A stretch of 64,000 bases of DNA, from positions 1-64,000 of the forward strand of contig JAFLZV010000006.1 of the NCBI GenBank assembly GCA_029785375.1. Reading direction: 5' to 3'. A program made the position numbers and the translations under genes. The notes beneath the pieces were generated by a model, which did not search any database, was not told the origin of the DNA, and saw only the letters and a program-made list of their open reading frames with translations. The stretch is from Nitrososphaerota archaeon (GTDB lineage: Archaea; Thermoproteota; Nitrososphaeria; Nitrososphaerales; Gagatemarchaeaceae). Below are positions 41,182 through 50,144 of the stretch, in pieces (within the stretch, counting starts at the first letter, position 1; each line of letters starts with the position of its first letter).

Positions 41182-42243
41182 ATGGTCCGCGTGGGTGTGC
41201 TCGCAGGCTCCGGGTACATAGGGGGGGAGCTGCTCCGGCTGTTGCTCCAGCACCCCGAGGCAGAGGTGTCCTTCGCCACCTCGCGGAGGTACGCGGGGGA
41301 GTACGTCTTCAGGGTCCACCCGAACCTTCGGGGGGTCACCGAACTGAAGTTCGTCGCCCTCGATCCGTCCAAGCTCGCAGACTCAGCGGACGTGGTGTTC
41401 GCGGCCCTCCCACACGGCGAGTCTGTGAAGGTGGTCCCCCAGCTGGTCGACTCGGGACTGAAGGTCATCGACCTGAGCGCCGACTTCAGGCTTGGCGACA
41501 GCTCGCAGTATCCGTTCTGGTACGGCTACGAGCACCCGCGCCCGGACCTCCTGGAGAAGTTCGTCCTCTCGATCCCCGAGCTGAACCGGGACCAGGTGAG
41601 GGGGGCCAGGCTGGTGGCCTCGCCCGGATGCATGGCAATCACCACCATACTGGCCCTAGCCCCGTTGTTCAGGACCAAGTCCCTGGGGGTGGACCCGGAG
41701 CACGTGGTGGTCGACGCGAAGGTAGGCTCGTCCGGGTCCGGCGGCAAGCCCTCCCTCGCGACCCACTTCTCAGAGCGCTTCAGCGTGGTCAGGCCCTATA
41801 AGCCGGCTGGCCACAGGCACGCGGCGGAGATAGAGCAGGTCCTCTCGTCCATCGCCGGGACCCGCATCAAGGTCTCGATGTCGGCCCACGGCGTGAACAT
41901 GGTGAGAGGCATCCTGAGCACCTCGCACCTGTTCGCCTCAGGGGAGTTCAAGCCGGTCGACCTGTGGAAGGCCTATCGTGACGCGTACTCCGGGAGCTAC
42001 TTCGTCAGGATAGTCAAGGACAGGCAGGGCCCCTTCAGGCTCCCAGACCCTAAGCTGGTCGTAGGCTCAAACTTCTGCGACGTAGGGTTCGAGACGGAGG
42101 AGAGGACTGGCCGGATAGTCGCCCTCGGCGCGACCGACAACCTGGTCAAGGGGGCTGCCGGGAACGCGGTCCAATCGATGAACCTCATGCTGGGCTTCGA
42201 CGAGAAAGCGGGGCTGGAGATGGCGCCCCTGCATCCGGTGTAG
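41182..42243 (+). CDS. lysY: LysW-phosphate reductase LysY/ArgC
   Basis: NADPH-dependent reductase of the ArgC family. The 353-residue protein has the Rossmann motif GVLAGSGYIGGELLRLL and VASPGCMAITTILAL with the catalytic Cys, then GSSGSGGKPS and AGHRHAAEIEQ, where His serves as acid-base. It converts the phosphorylated LysW-bound intermediate to the semialdehyde. The start is 1 base after lysX. Confidence 0.93.
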   Translation: MVRVGVLAGSGYIGGELLRLLLQHPEAEVSFATSRRYAGEYVFRVHPNLRGVTELKFVALDPSKLADSADVVFAALPHGESVKVVPQLVDSGLKVIDLSADFRLGDSSQYPFWYGYEHPRPDLLEKFVLSIPELNRDQVRGARLVASPGCMAITTILALAPLFRTKSLGVDPEHVVVDAKVGSSGSGGKPSLATHFSERFSVVRPYKPAGHRHAAEIEQVLSSIAGTRIKVSMSAHGVNMVRGILSTSHLFASGEFKPVDLWKAYRDAYSGSYFVRIVKDRQGPFRLPDPKLVVGSNFCDVGFETEERTGRIVALGATDNLVKGAAGNAVQSMNLMLGFDEKAGLEMAPLHPV

Positions 42244-42247
42244 CGCG

Positions 42248-43054
42248 ATGAGGGTGGTCGTCAAGGTCGGAGGGAGCCTGATGAAGGCCGGCGTCCCCGA
42301 GCCTCTGGTCAATGACGCAGCCAGGCTGTCTCCATCCAATCAGCTCATCTTGGTGCACGGCGGTGGGGACGTGGTGACAGAGTATGCCACCAGGCTTGGG
42401 AAGGAGCAGCGTTTCGTCGTCTCCCCAGACGGGATCAGGAGCAGGTACACCGACAGGGAGACAGCAGAGATCTACCAGATGGTGATGAGCGGCTTCCTGG
42501 CTAAGCGCCTGGTGCAGGCTCTCCACAGAGCGGGGCTGAAGGGGGTCTCCCTCGCAGGCGGGGACGGGTCACTAATCACAGCCACGCGGAAGTCGAAGCT
42601 GGTGATCATAGACGAGAGGGGGAGGAAGGTCGCCATCGAGGGGGGGTATACGGGTAGGGTCCGCGGCGTGGACCCTTCGCTCTTGGACCTGCTCCTCGGC
42701 CGGGGTTACGTCCCTGTAATCTCGCCGGTGGCCATGGGGGAGGAAGGGGAACCGCTCAACATCGACGGGGACAGGGCGGCGGCATCCGTGGCCGTCGGAG
42801 CAGGGGCGGACGCCGTGGTGTTCGCGACCAACGTCGAGGGGCTGAGCCTAGACGGTTCACTCGTCGGGCACCTCTCCGCAGAAGAGGCTGCGGCCAGCCT
42901 CCCGAAGATCGGGTTCGGCATGCAGAAGAAGGTCATGGCTGCGGTGGATGCCGTGAGGGCAGGAGTCAAGGAGGCGGTGATATGCTCGGGGACGAGGGAG
43001 GGGCCCCTCTCCAGTGCCTTCTCCCACGAGGGGTGCACGGTGATCACACGATGA
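42248..43054 (+). CDS. lysZ: LysW-substrate kinase LysZ/ArgB
   Basis: Amino acid kinase of 268 residues phosphorylating the LysW-bound side chain carboxylate. VVKVGGSLMKAG at the N-terminus, HGGGDVVTEYA, and INIDGDRAAASVAVGAGADAVVF (in two runs) are the N-acetylglutamate-kinase-family nucleotide and substrate motifs. The start is 4 bases after lysY, and the stop overlaps the lysJ ATG. Confidence 0.93.
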   Translation: MRVVVKVGGSLMKAGVPEPLVNDAARLSPSNQLILVHGGGDVVTEYATRLGKEQRFVVSPDGIRSRYTDRETAEIYQMVMSGFLAKRLVQALHRAGLKGVSLAGGDGSLITATRKSKLVIIDERGRKVAIEGGYTGRVRGVDPSLLDLLLGRGYVPVISPVAMGEEGEPLNIDGDRAAASVAVGAGADAVVFATNVEGLSLDGSLVGHLSAEEAAASLPKIGFGMQKKVMAAVDAVRAGVKEAVICSGTREGPLSSAFSHEGCTVITR

Positions 43055-44241
43055 TTGAGCAGATCCGCGGCCTTGAGGACGCCTACGAGGCCCATGCCTT
43101 CAACAAGTTCCCCATTGCCATAATGAGAGGGAAAGGGTCCCTCGTCTGGGACTCGGAAGGGAAGGAGTACATCGACCTCATGTCGGGCATCGGGGTGGCC
43201 CTGGTCGGCCACTGCAACGACTCGGTGATTGAAGCGGTGAGGGAGCAGTCCGGGAAGCTGCTCACTTGCCACGGTTCCTATTACAACGACGCCAGGGCAG
43301 GCTTCGTGGAGCGTCTGGTGAAGGCGGCGCCCAGGGGGCTGGGGAAGGCCCTCCTCACCAACACGGGGACCGAGTCCGTGGAGGCGGCCATCAAGCTTGC
43401 TAGGCGGCACACCTCGAGGAAGAAGGTCGTGGCGATGAAGGGCGCCTTCCACGGCAAGACCTACGGTGCCCTTTCGGCCACCTGGAGCAAGAAGTACAGG
43501 GACCCATTCGGCCCGCTCCTTGACGGGTTCGGCTTCGCCGAGTACGGCGACGCGAGGTCGTTGGAGTCCATGGTAGACGGGGACACCGCGGCAGTCATCG
43601 CGGAGCCCGTCCAGGGAGAGAGCGGGGTTGTCGTCCCTCCGGAGGGCTACCTCAAGGAGGTGAGAGAGATCTGCGACAGGAACGGGACCCTGCTGATCCT
43701 CGACGAGATTCAATCCGGCCTGGGGCGGACAGGGAAGATGTGGGCCTCGGAACACTGGGGGGTCGTCCCGGACATAATGACCGTGTCGAAGGGGCTTGGA
43801 GGCGGCCTCCCGATTGGCGCGGCCCTCGCCACCGACGAGGTTGCCGGGAGCCTGAAGGGCGGCGAGCACACCAGCACCTTCGCCGGCAACCCGCTCTCCT
43901 GTGCCGCGGGCTCGGCCACCCTCGACTACATCGCCAAGAACGACCTCCCGTCCAGGGCGAAGGAGAAAGGTGACGTCTTGAAAGCGGGGCTCTCCAAGGT
44001 CGCGTCGGCCCACAGGCTGGTGAAGGAAGTGCGGGGACTGGGGCTGATGCTCGCACTGCAGACCAGGGTTGACATACATTCTATGCTCCTCTCGGCCCAG
44101 GCCAAAGGGGTGATCACCGCCTACTCGGGGAGGGACACGTTCAGGTTCCTGCCCCCCCTCGTGATAGAGGACGCACAGATGGCCAGAGGGCTCGAGGTCG
44201 TCGACGGCGTCATAGGCGAGGCGGAGGCGGGCAGGTTCTGA
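43051..44241 (+). CDS. lysJ: LysW-semialdehyde aminotransferase LysJ/ArgD
   Basis: PLP enzyme of 396 residues. LLILDEIQSGLGRTGKMWA has the Asp that binds the pyridine nitrogen, and VSKGLGGGLPIGAALA the Schiff-base Lys. LTNTGTESVEAAIKLAR is the phosphate-binding region. Start ATG 43051, which overlaps lysZ by 4 bases. It transfers an amino group from glutamate to form LysW-lysine or LysW-ornithine. Confidence 0.93.
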   Translation: MIEQIRGLEDAYEAHAFNKFPIAIMRGKGSLVWDSEGKEYIDLMSGIGVALVGHCNDSVIEAVREQSGKLLTCHGSYYNDARAGFVERLVKAAPRGLGKALLTNTGTESVEAAIKLARRHTSRKKVVAMKGAFHGKTYGALSATWSKKYRDPFGPLLDGFGFAEYGDARSLESMVDGDTAAVIAEPVQGESGVVVPPEGYLKEVREICDRNGTLLILDEIQSGLGRTGKMWASEHWGVVPDIMTVSKGLGGGLPIGAALATDEVAGSLKGGEHTSTFAGNPLSCAAGSATLDYIAKNDLPSRAKEKGDVLKAGLSKVASAHRLVKEVRGLGLMLALQTRVDIHSMLLSAQAKGVITAYSGRDTFRFLPPLVIEDAQMARGLEVVDGVIGEAEAGRF

Positions 44242-44296
44242 CTGCACGAGACGCGTCAGCGGCAGGCTCCGGCGGGCAGGCGGCCGCCGAAGGGAG

Positions 44297-45394
44297 ATGA
44301 ACCGACCTGACGGGGAGGCTGTCAAGCTCCTCGTCGACTCGCTGAGAATCTATTCGCCCACGAAGGGAGAGGAGGAGCTTGCCGGCTTCCTCGCGGACAG
44401 CATGAAGCGCCTCGGGTACTCAAGGGTACGGCTCGACGGCGCAGGGAACGTGGTAGGAGAGGTGGGGAAGGGGAAGCCCAGGCTCCTTCTCTGCGGCCAC
44501 ATGGACACCGTCCCGGGGAAGCTCCCGGTCAGGAGGACAAGAGAGGCAGTCTACGGGAGAGGAGCCGCCGACGCGAAGTCTCCCCTGTGTGCGCTTCTCC
44601 TGGCGGGGGCGAGGGCCGCGGACGCCGGCGTGAGGATAACCTTCGCGGGGGCGACCGAGGAGGAGGGGGACGGCGCCGGGGTGGAACAGCTCGCCAACGA
44701 GGCGGCCCCCTATGACTACGCCGTGTTCGGCGAGCCCAGCGGGGCAGACAGGATAACCATAGGCTACCGGGGGAGGATGAGCCTGCGGGTCGTGGTGCGG
44801 ACCCCGGGGGGGCATGCGGGGTCGCCCTGGGCCCACAGGAGCGCTTTCGACGAGTTCACCTCCATCCTCAGCAGGCTGAGGGAGTACGAGGCCGGCCACC
44901 TGGTCCAGGATGACCACTTCAGATCCGTTTCCATCTCCCCCACGCTCGTGCGCGCAGGCTCCTACCAGAACGTGGTCCCCGGCCTCTGCGAGGCGACCTT
45001 CGATGTTCGCCTCCCGCCGGGGCTCTCCTCGGCCCAGGTTCTCGGTGAAATCAGGCCAATGGTCGAAGCCCGCTGGGGCGAGGTCAGAGCGGAGTTGAAC
45101 CCTGGCCCTCCCACCGAGGCCTACGAAGCGGACGTCGGCTCGCGGCTGGTAAGGGCGTTCCAGAGGGCCATCCTGCTCCGTCTCGGCAAGAAGCCCTCTT
45201 TGGTCAGGAAGACCGGGACCGGTGACATGAACACCTTCGCCAGCAGGAAGGGGGTCTCCTGCCTGACCTACGGCCCGGGGCTATCGGGGACCAGCCACAC
45301 CGAGGAGGAAGCGGTCCGCATCAGGGACTACCTGGACGGCATAGAGGTGGCGAGGGAGGCGATAGGGCAGCTCGTCACCATGAGCGTCGGCTGA
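44297..45394 (+). CDS. lysK: LysW-lysine/ornithine hydrolase LysK
   Basis: M20-family metallopeptidase of 365 residues that releases lysine or ornithine from LysW. LLLCGHMDTVPGKLP has the first zinc His and Asp. YGRGAADAKSPLCALLLAG has the bridging Asp, ATEEEGDGAG the catalytic Glu, and GTSHTEEEAV near the C-terminus a zinc His. Last gene of the operon, 55 bases after lysJ. Confidence 0.92.
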   Translation: MNRPDGEAVKLLVDSLRIYSPTKGEEELAGFLADSMKRLGYSRVRLDGAGNVVGEVGKGKPRLLLCGHMDTVPGKLPVRRTREAVYGRGAADAKSPLCALLLAGARAADAGVRITFAGATEEEGDGAGVEQLANEAAPYDYAVFGEPSGADRITIGYRGRMSLRVVVRTPGGHAGSPWAHRSAFDEFTSILSRLREYEAGHLVQDDHFRSVSISPTLVRAGSYQNVVPGLCEATFDVRLPPGLSSAQVLGEIRPMVEARWGEVRAELNPGPPTEAYEADVGSRLVRAFQRAILLRLGKKPSLVRKTGTGDMNTFASRKGVSCLTYGPGLSGTSHTEEEAVRIRDYLDGIEVAREAIGQLVTMSVG

Positions 45395-45396
45395 CC

Positions 45397-46224
45397 TCAT
45401 ACTCTGATTTCTTCCAGCCCAAACTGCTTCACCAGCCCCACGATCTTCTCCTTGTGGGGCCCCAGGCCTTTCCAGTCAAGGGCGGCGTACCTGACGGGGG
45501 AGGTGGTCCTCTGCAGCATCTGTCCCATCATCCTCTCGTCTATCTGCCCCAGGGCGTACTTGGGCGCCACGAAGGACATGGCCATCTCCTCCTCAAGGAG
45601 GAGCTTGGTGAACTTCTCGGGGTAGTGGGTCCCGCCGAAGCCCAGCGCTGTCTTGTCCCAGACGCGCTTCTGCGACAGGCTTTCCATCAGCGCCTTCGCC
45701 ACCACCCGCGCGGCATCGGCGTCTCCCCAGTGCTTCTCCGTCGATCCGAGCTCGACGAAGAGTATCGGTTTCTGCAGCGAGGTAGGTCCGTGGTGCGTCG
45801 CCTCCATCGTAATCTCGTAGCCGCCCACCTCCGCCCTGTGGTCCCAGAGGGCGACCAGGTAGTTCTTGAGGAGCCCCGGGTCCGCCTTCCCCAGCTCCCT
45901 CCCTGCCCCTCCGAACTTCGCCTCCTCGGAGAAGTTCCCCGTGGTGTGGACCGTCAGGGAGGCAATCCCGGACTCCGCACTATGCCTCGACAGGAAGATG
46001 TACGCCTGGGGGTTGAAGTACTCGTCCAGGCTCGGCGGGGTGACGATCGCCCCCTCGAACCAGGCCAGGAGGTATGACTCCTTCTGGTAAACCGGGTTTC
46101 CAAGGAGTTTCACCCCGGTCGACACAAACCCCTGGCTCTCGACCAAGGCGGAGGCGAGCGTCTTCGACGCCAAGTCGGTGGTGGACGCCAGAATCACAGT
46201 GGCTGGCTCCCCCTGGGGGTTCAT
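45397..46224 (-). CDS. dtdA: D-aminoacyl-tRNA deacylase (DtdA/GEK1 type)
   Basis: Removes D-amino acids from tRNA; GEK1-type enzymes also act on N-ethylated aminoacyl-tRNA. From ATG 46224 the protein has 275 residues with SRHSAESGIASLTVHTTGNF, the family's N-terminal signature. EATHHGPTSL and GFGGTHYPEKFT follow. I use ATG 46224 because a TATA-like box (GTTAATACC on this strand, about 46245-46252) fits a leaderless start. A longer frame to 46365 would cross the promoter. Convergent with lysK, 2 bases apart. Confidence 0.88.
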   Translation of the reverse strand: MNPQGEPATVILASTTDLASKTLASALVESQGFVSTGVKLLGNPVYQKESYLLAWFEGAIVTPPSLDEYFNPQAYIFLSRHSAESGIASLTVHTTGNFSEEAKFGGAGRELGKADPGLLKNYLVALWDHRAEVGGYEITMEATHHGPTSLQKPILFVELGSTEKHWGDADAARVVAKALMESLSQKRVWDKTALGFGGTHYPEKFTKLLLEEEMAMSFVAPKYALGQIDERMMGQMLQRTTSPVRYAALDWKGLGPHKEKIVGLVKQFGLEEIRV

Positions 46225-46337
46225 GGCTCCCCGGCCGCGCGACCAGGTATTAACGCTGGGGCGTCCTGCGCCTCCGATGTGGTTCTCCGGAGGATTAGAC
46301 ATATAAGCCGACCAAGGCCGCCGCATCATGTACGACC

Positions 46338-46505
46338 ATGGGGTTCCGGGACTTCCTGAAGTCATCGAGGGCCATATTCAGGCTGGCCCACAAGAGCGAC
46401 ACGGACGAGTTCACCCTCTACCTCAAACTGGTCGCGCTCGGCATCGCCGTGGTCGGGACGATAGGATTCCTCATCAAACTGGTGGGGACGATTTTCTTCG
46501 GGTAG
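46338..46505 (+). CDS. secE: Preprotein translocase subunit SecE
   Basis: A 55-residue protein: a basic amphipathic N-terminal helix (FLKSSRAIFRLAHKSDTDEF) and one membrane helix (LVALGIAVVGTIGFLIKLVG). This is the Sec61gamma/SecE form. In most archaea it precedes spt5 directly; here a 378-base gene-free gap lies between. Confidence 0.85.
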   Translation: MGFRDFLKSSRAIFRLAHKSDTDEFTLYLKLVALGIAVVGTIGFLIKLVGTIFFG

Positions 46506-46883
46506 ACGCGGTTCCCGCCAACACGCAGCTATGTCTTCCCTGTAAGTGCAGGCGCCTGCCTCTGCTCACCCTGATGCATCGCGCTCATTGGGAGACGTCT
46601 GACTCGCCTTGTTCCCCGAGAACACGACGGGGGTTTTGGGAGCCGTCTAGGCCCTCCAAGGGGCGTCGGACCCTAGGCACTGGATTAGATTTCTGCTGTC
46701 ACGACCCCTGACCTATCGTTACAGTCTGCAAGATAGTCGTCGTGGCGGCGGGCTATGCGGTGCGGCCTTCGGCGCCTTCAGAGTGAGCCCGTCCGGCATG
46801 ATCCTGTGGTTCTGACGGGCTTACGGCGACGTGCTCGCAGGTCAAAAGGTTATTAGGCCAACGAAAGTCGGGCTTTTTTCACC
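46506..46883 (+). other. Gap between secE and spt5 with a long hairpin
   Basis: No gene is evident in about 380 bases. TGAGCCCGTC (46784-46793) pairs with GACGGGCTTA (46814-46823), 10 bp with one G-T pair and a 20-base loop. A TATA-like GGTTATTAGG (46848-46857) precedes spt5, and a T6 run (46874-46879) lies just before the spt5 TTG start. A small RNA or a terminator for the secE transcript is possible. Confidence 0.4.
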
Positions 46884-47369
46884 TTGTCGGCTCTGAGCGA
46901 CCAAGAGAGGAACAGCTCAATCTTCCCGGTCAAGACCACCGGAGGTCAGGAAAGGACCGTGGCGACCTTCGTGGCCAACAGGGCCGTCCAGAAGGGGAAG
47001 CCCATCTACTCGGTCCTCGCCCTCGACACCTGGAAGGGGTACGTGCTCTTCGAGGCCCCAAACAGCCAAGTGGTAGACGAGAGCATCCAGGGGTTCAAGC
47101 ACGTCAGAAGCAAGATCCCCGGCATGATGCAGTACTCCGACATCGAGAAGTTCTTGGTCACAAAGTCCATGGTGGCGGAGCTGAACACCGAGGACACCAT
47201 CGAGATAGTCGCGGGACCGTTCAAGGGGATGCGGGCGAAGATCTCGCGGGTAGAGAAGGAGAAGCAGGAGATCACGGTCTCGCTGCTGGACACTGCCTTC
47301 GCCATGCCCATCACAATCGACGCGGCCTATGCCAAGCTCGTTGCCAGGGCCAAGCCGGAGCAGAAGTGA
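46884..47369 (+). CDS. spt5: Transcription elongation factor Spt5 (NusG homologue)
   Basis: A 161-residue protein with an NGN domain (FPVKTTGGQERTVATFVAN...) and a KOW domain with IVAGPFKGMRAKISRVE. Binds the RNA polymerase clamp with Spt4 and couples to ribosomes. Start TTG 46884 just after a T-run; TATA-like box 27-36 bases upstream. It is followed by L11 after 6 bases, the conserved archaeal order. Confidence 0.93.
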   Translation: MSALSDQERNSSIFPVKTTGGQERTVATFVANRAVQKGKPIYSVLALDTWKGYVLFEAPNSQVVDESIQGFKHVRSKIPGMMQYSDIEKFLVTKSMVAELNTEDTIEIVAGPFKGMRAKISRVEKEKQEITVSLLDTAFAMPITIDAAYAKLVARAKPEQK

Positions 47370-47375
47370 GTCTGG

Positions 47376-47858
47376 ATGGGTGAAAAGCAGACAATCAACG
47401 TCCTCGTAACAGGAGGAGAGGCGAGCGCAGGACCTCCGCTCGGCCCAGCGCTGGGCCCGCTGGGAGTGAACGTCCTCGGCATCGTCAACGAGATCAACAA
47501 ACAGACGGGAGACTTCAAGGGGATGAGGGTCCCCGTGAAGGTGGAGGTAGACAAAGAGACCAAGCAGTTCACCATATCCGTCGGGACGCCTACCACCTCA
47601 GCGCTGGTGGCCAAGGAATCGGGCATCCCCAAGGGCTCAGGCAAGCCCAACCTGGAGTTCGTCGGGACGCTGACCATGGACAAGGTCGTAACCATAGCCA
47701 GGAGCAAGATAGCCGGGTCCTACGCGGCGACGGTCAGGTCAGCGGCGAAGGAGGTAGTGGGGAGCTGCGTGAGCATGGGGGTCAAGATCGAAGGGAAGGA
47801 CCCCAGGGAGTTCATGAAAGAGATTGACGACGGCAAGTGGGACTCGAAGTTCCAGTGA
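47376..47858 (+). CDS. rpl11: Ribosomal protein L11
   Basis: Stalk-base protein of 160 residues. GGEASAGPPLGPALGPLGVNV and PTTSALVAKESG...GSGKPN are L11 landmarks. It binds the GTPase-associated region of 23S rRNA. It follows spt5 by 6 bases. Confidence 0.96.
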   Translation: MGEKQTINVLVTGGEASAGPPLGPALGPLGVNVLGIVNEINKQTGDFKGMRVPVKVEVDKETKQFTISVGTPTTSALVAKESGIPKGSGKPNLEFVGTLTMDKVVTIARSKIAGSYAATVRSAAKEVVGSCVSMGVKIEGKDPREFMKEIDDGKWDSKFQ

Positions 47859-47916
47859 CGGGCAGAAGGCTTTTATCCGGTGTTCCAAGGCTCCGCAAGG
47901 AATTCGTGAATAGTGC

Positions 47917-48567
47917 GTGCTCTCGAACCAGCAGCTCGCGGAACTGGTCAAGAAGGGTAAGGGCCAGTCCAAGGAGACGAAGTTCACCCAGTCGGTCGAA
48001 GTACTGATTTCGCTGAAAGAAGTGGACCCCAAGAAGACCGACCTGAACATCAACGAGATAGTGTACCTCCCGCACCCGGCAACGAAGCAGGCCAGGGTCT
48101 GTTTCATAGGGTCCGGGGACCTCGCAGTCAGGGCGAAGAACTCAAACGCGAACCTGGTCATGGACCCGGCTCAGCTGGAAAACTACGGAGGGAGCAAGAG
48201 GGACGCCAAGAAGCTCGCCAGGTCCTACGACTTCTTCCTCGCAGACACAGCCCTCATGCCGAGGGTCGGCAAGGTCCTGGGCCAGGCGCTCGGCCCCAAG
48301 GGGAAGATACCGTCCCCAGTCCCGCCGAACTCCCCCATCGAGGCTATGATCAACAGGATGAGGACAGCGATAAGGGTCAGGAGCAGGGGCTCGCTGGGGG
48401 TGACGGCCATGGTGGGAGACAGCAAGCTGTCTGAGACGGACCTGGCGGAGAACATAGTCGCCGTGGTCAACGCGGTGTCCAAGAAGCTCCCCAACGGCGA
48501 CAGGAACATCAAGACGGTCATGGTAAAGACGACCATGGGGAAGCCTGCGAAGCAGGCGGTGGATTAG
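47917..48567 (+). CDS. rpl1: Ribosomal protein L1
   Basis: L1 stalk protein of 216 residues. KPKSGGG-type region is replaced here by GKIPSPVPPNSP, the archaeal form, and VRSRGSLGVTAMVGDSKLS follows. A TATA-like GCTTTTATCC (about 47868-47877) suggests an internal promoter before it. Start GTG 47917. In some archaea L1 represses its own mRNA, but I cannot identify a binding site here. Confidence 0.94.
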   Translation: MLSNQQLAELVKKGKGQSKETKFTQSVEVLISLKEVDPKKTDLNINEIVYLPHPATKQARVCFIGSGDLAVRAKNSNANLVMDPAQLENYGGSKRDAKKLARSYDFFLADTALMPRVGKVLGQALGPKGKIPSPVPPNSPIEAMINRMRTAIRVRSRGSLGVTAMVGDSKLSETDLAENIVAVVNAVSKKLPNGDRNIKTVMVKTTMGKPAKQAVD

Positions 48568-49440
48568 TTGAGCAAGACAGTCCAGGTCCATCAGCCTAAC
48601 CCGAAGAAGGCAGAGACCGTCGAGCGTGTAGCCGCTCTCGCACAGAAGTACCCCGTCCTCGCGGTAACCAGCCTCTCGAAGGTGAGGGCTAGCCAGCTGA
48701 TGGCTGTGCGCAAGGCGCTGAGGCAGCACGCCGAGGTCTTCGTCGTCAAGAACAAGCTGGCCATACGCGGCCTCCAGAAGGCAGGGATTAAGAACGCCGA
48801 CCAGCTCCTGTCACACCTCACGGGGCAGAACGCGCTCATCTTCTCGACCAACGACCCGTTCAAGCTCTTCCTCGCCCTGGACAAGAACAAGGTGTACCTC
48901 GCAGCCAGGGCCGGCGACAAGGCCCCTGATGACATCATAGTCCCGGCGGGCAACACAAGCCTCCCCGCAGGCCCGGTCCTGAGCGAGTTCAGAGAAGCGG
49001 GCATCCAGACCAAGATTGAAGGTGGGAGCATATGGGTCAACAAAGACTCCGTGGCCGTTAAGAAGGGCGCGGAGATCACCCCCAAGCTCGCCAGCCTCCT
49101 CTCCAAGCTGAACATCAAGCCAATCCGTGCAGGCCTGGCCATTGCGCTCGCCTACGAGAACGGGCTGATCTACGCGGGGGATGTGGTCGCGATCAACCTG
49201 GACGAGTACAGGAAAAGCATCCTCGACGCCTACGCCTCCTCCAGAGGCTTGGCGATAGTCGTCGGTTACGTCACCAAGGAGACCGCGCCAGACATACTCG
49301 CAAAGGCCTACAGGGAGGCCCTGAGCCTCCAGGTGGAGGCGGGTTTCCTCGACAAGGAAACTGCACCGATGATATTCGGGCGGGCAGAGGCGGAGGCGGC
49401 GGCCTTGGAATCCAAGGCCAAAGAAAAAGGCCTGAAGTAG
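48568..49440 (+). CDS. rpl10: Ribosomal protein L10 (P0)
   Basis: Stalk protein of 290 residues anchoring L12 dimers. VLAVTSLSKVRASQLMAVRKALR and FVVKNKLAIRGLQKA are rRNA-binding landmarks, and the C-terminal helical region binds L12. Start TTG 48568, adjacent to the L1 stop. The C-terminus is shorter than many archaeal P0 proteins and lacks a clear L12-like acidic tail. Confidence 0.93.
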   Translation: MSKTVQVHQPNPKKAETVERVAALAQKYPVLAVTSLSKVRASQLMAVRKALRQHAEVFVVKNKLAIRGLQKAGIKNADQLLSHLTGQNALIFSTNDPFKLFLALDKNKVYLAARAGDKAPDDIIVPAGNTSLPAGPVLSEFREAGIQTKIEGGSIWVNKDSVAVKKGAEITPKLASLLSKLNIKPIRAGLAIALAYENGLIYAGDVVAINLDEYRKSILDAYASSRGLAIVVGYVTKETAPDILAKAYREALSLQVEAGFLDKETAPMIFGRAEAEAAALESKAKEKGLK

Positions 49441-49633
49441 ATCCGTCCCCTCGGACAGCAGGGCGTCTTTCGCTCTTGGAACTGGTGCCTCCTCACTGCT
49501 GGGGCTTCACACAGTGATGCTGTCAGAGAATAGCCGCGGTCCTGACTGATGGGCTGGGCCGAAGCCGGTCACGAGTGCATCAGCATCTTGGACAGCTAAC
49601 GCTGGGACAGATGAGACTAGAATGGTATCTGGC

Positions 49634-49939
49634 TTACCCGAAGAGTGAAGCGAGACCCTGTAGGGCCTCTTCTTCCTTCTTCTCCTCTTCCTTCGGCTTT
49701 TCTTCCGCCTTCGCTGCTGGTGCGCCCGGCGCTGCGGCAGCGGCCACAGGGGCTGCAGCCATCGTCGATGCGTTCTTCAGCGCCTCGTCGATGTTCACCT
49801 CGCTGAGGGCAGAAGTCAGTGCCTTGATCTTCACTTCGTCGGGGGCTGCACCGGTCGCCTTAACCACACTTGTCAGGTTCTCTTCGTTGACCGGCTTCCC
49901 CAGCTTGTGAAGCAGGAGAGCTGCGTAAACGTACTCCAT
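49634..49939 (-). CDS. rpl12: Ribosomal protein L12 (P1)
   Basis: A 101-residue archaeal-type stalk protein: N-terminal dimerisation domain ([28 protein letters not shown]), an Ala-rich hinge, a charged [12 protein letters not shown] segment and the C-terminal GLASLFG that binds translation factors. It lies on the opposite strand to spt5-L11-L1-L10, whereas the usual archaeal order has it co-directional after L10. The 193 bases between (49441-49633) hold nothing recognisable. Confidence 0.95.
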   Translation of the reverse strand: MEYVYAALLLHKLGKPVNEENLTSVVKATGAAPDEVKIKALTSALSEVNIDEALKNASTMAAAPVAAAAAPGAPAAKAEEKPKEEEKKEEEALQGLASLFG

Positions 49940-50144
49940 CTTAATTCGCGAACAGGCGACCTTGGTTCCGTATTTAAGAGTTTGAAGCTGAAAGCGCCCC
50001 GGGTCCAGATCGGCACTTGGAGTCGTGCCAGTACGGCTCTTCCTGCGAAGGAAGGACCGAGCCCCGCCGGGGTCTCTCCCGCCCCTATCCCAAGTTTATC
50101 TAGCTCAGGGGGGCGACTCGTGAAAAGACAGTGGAGCAGCCCAG

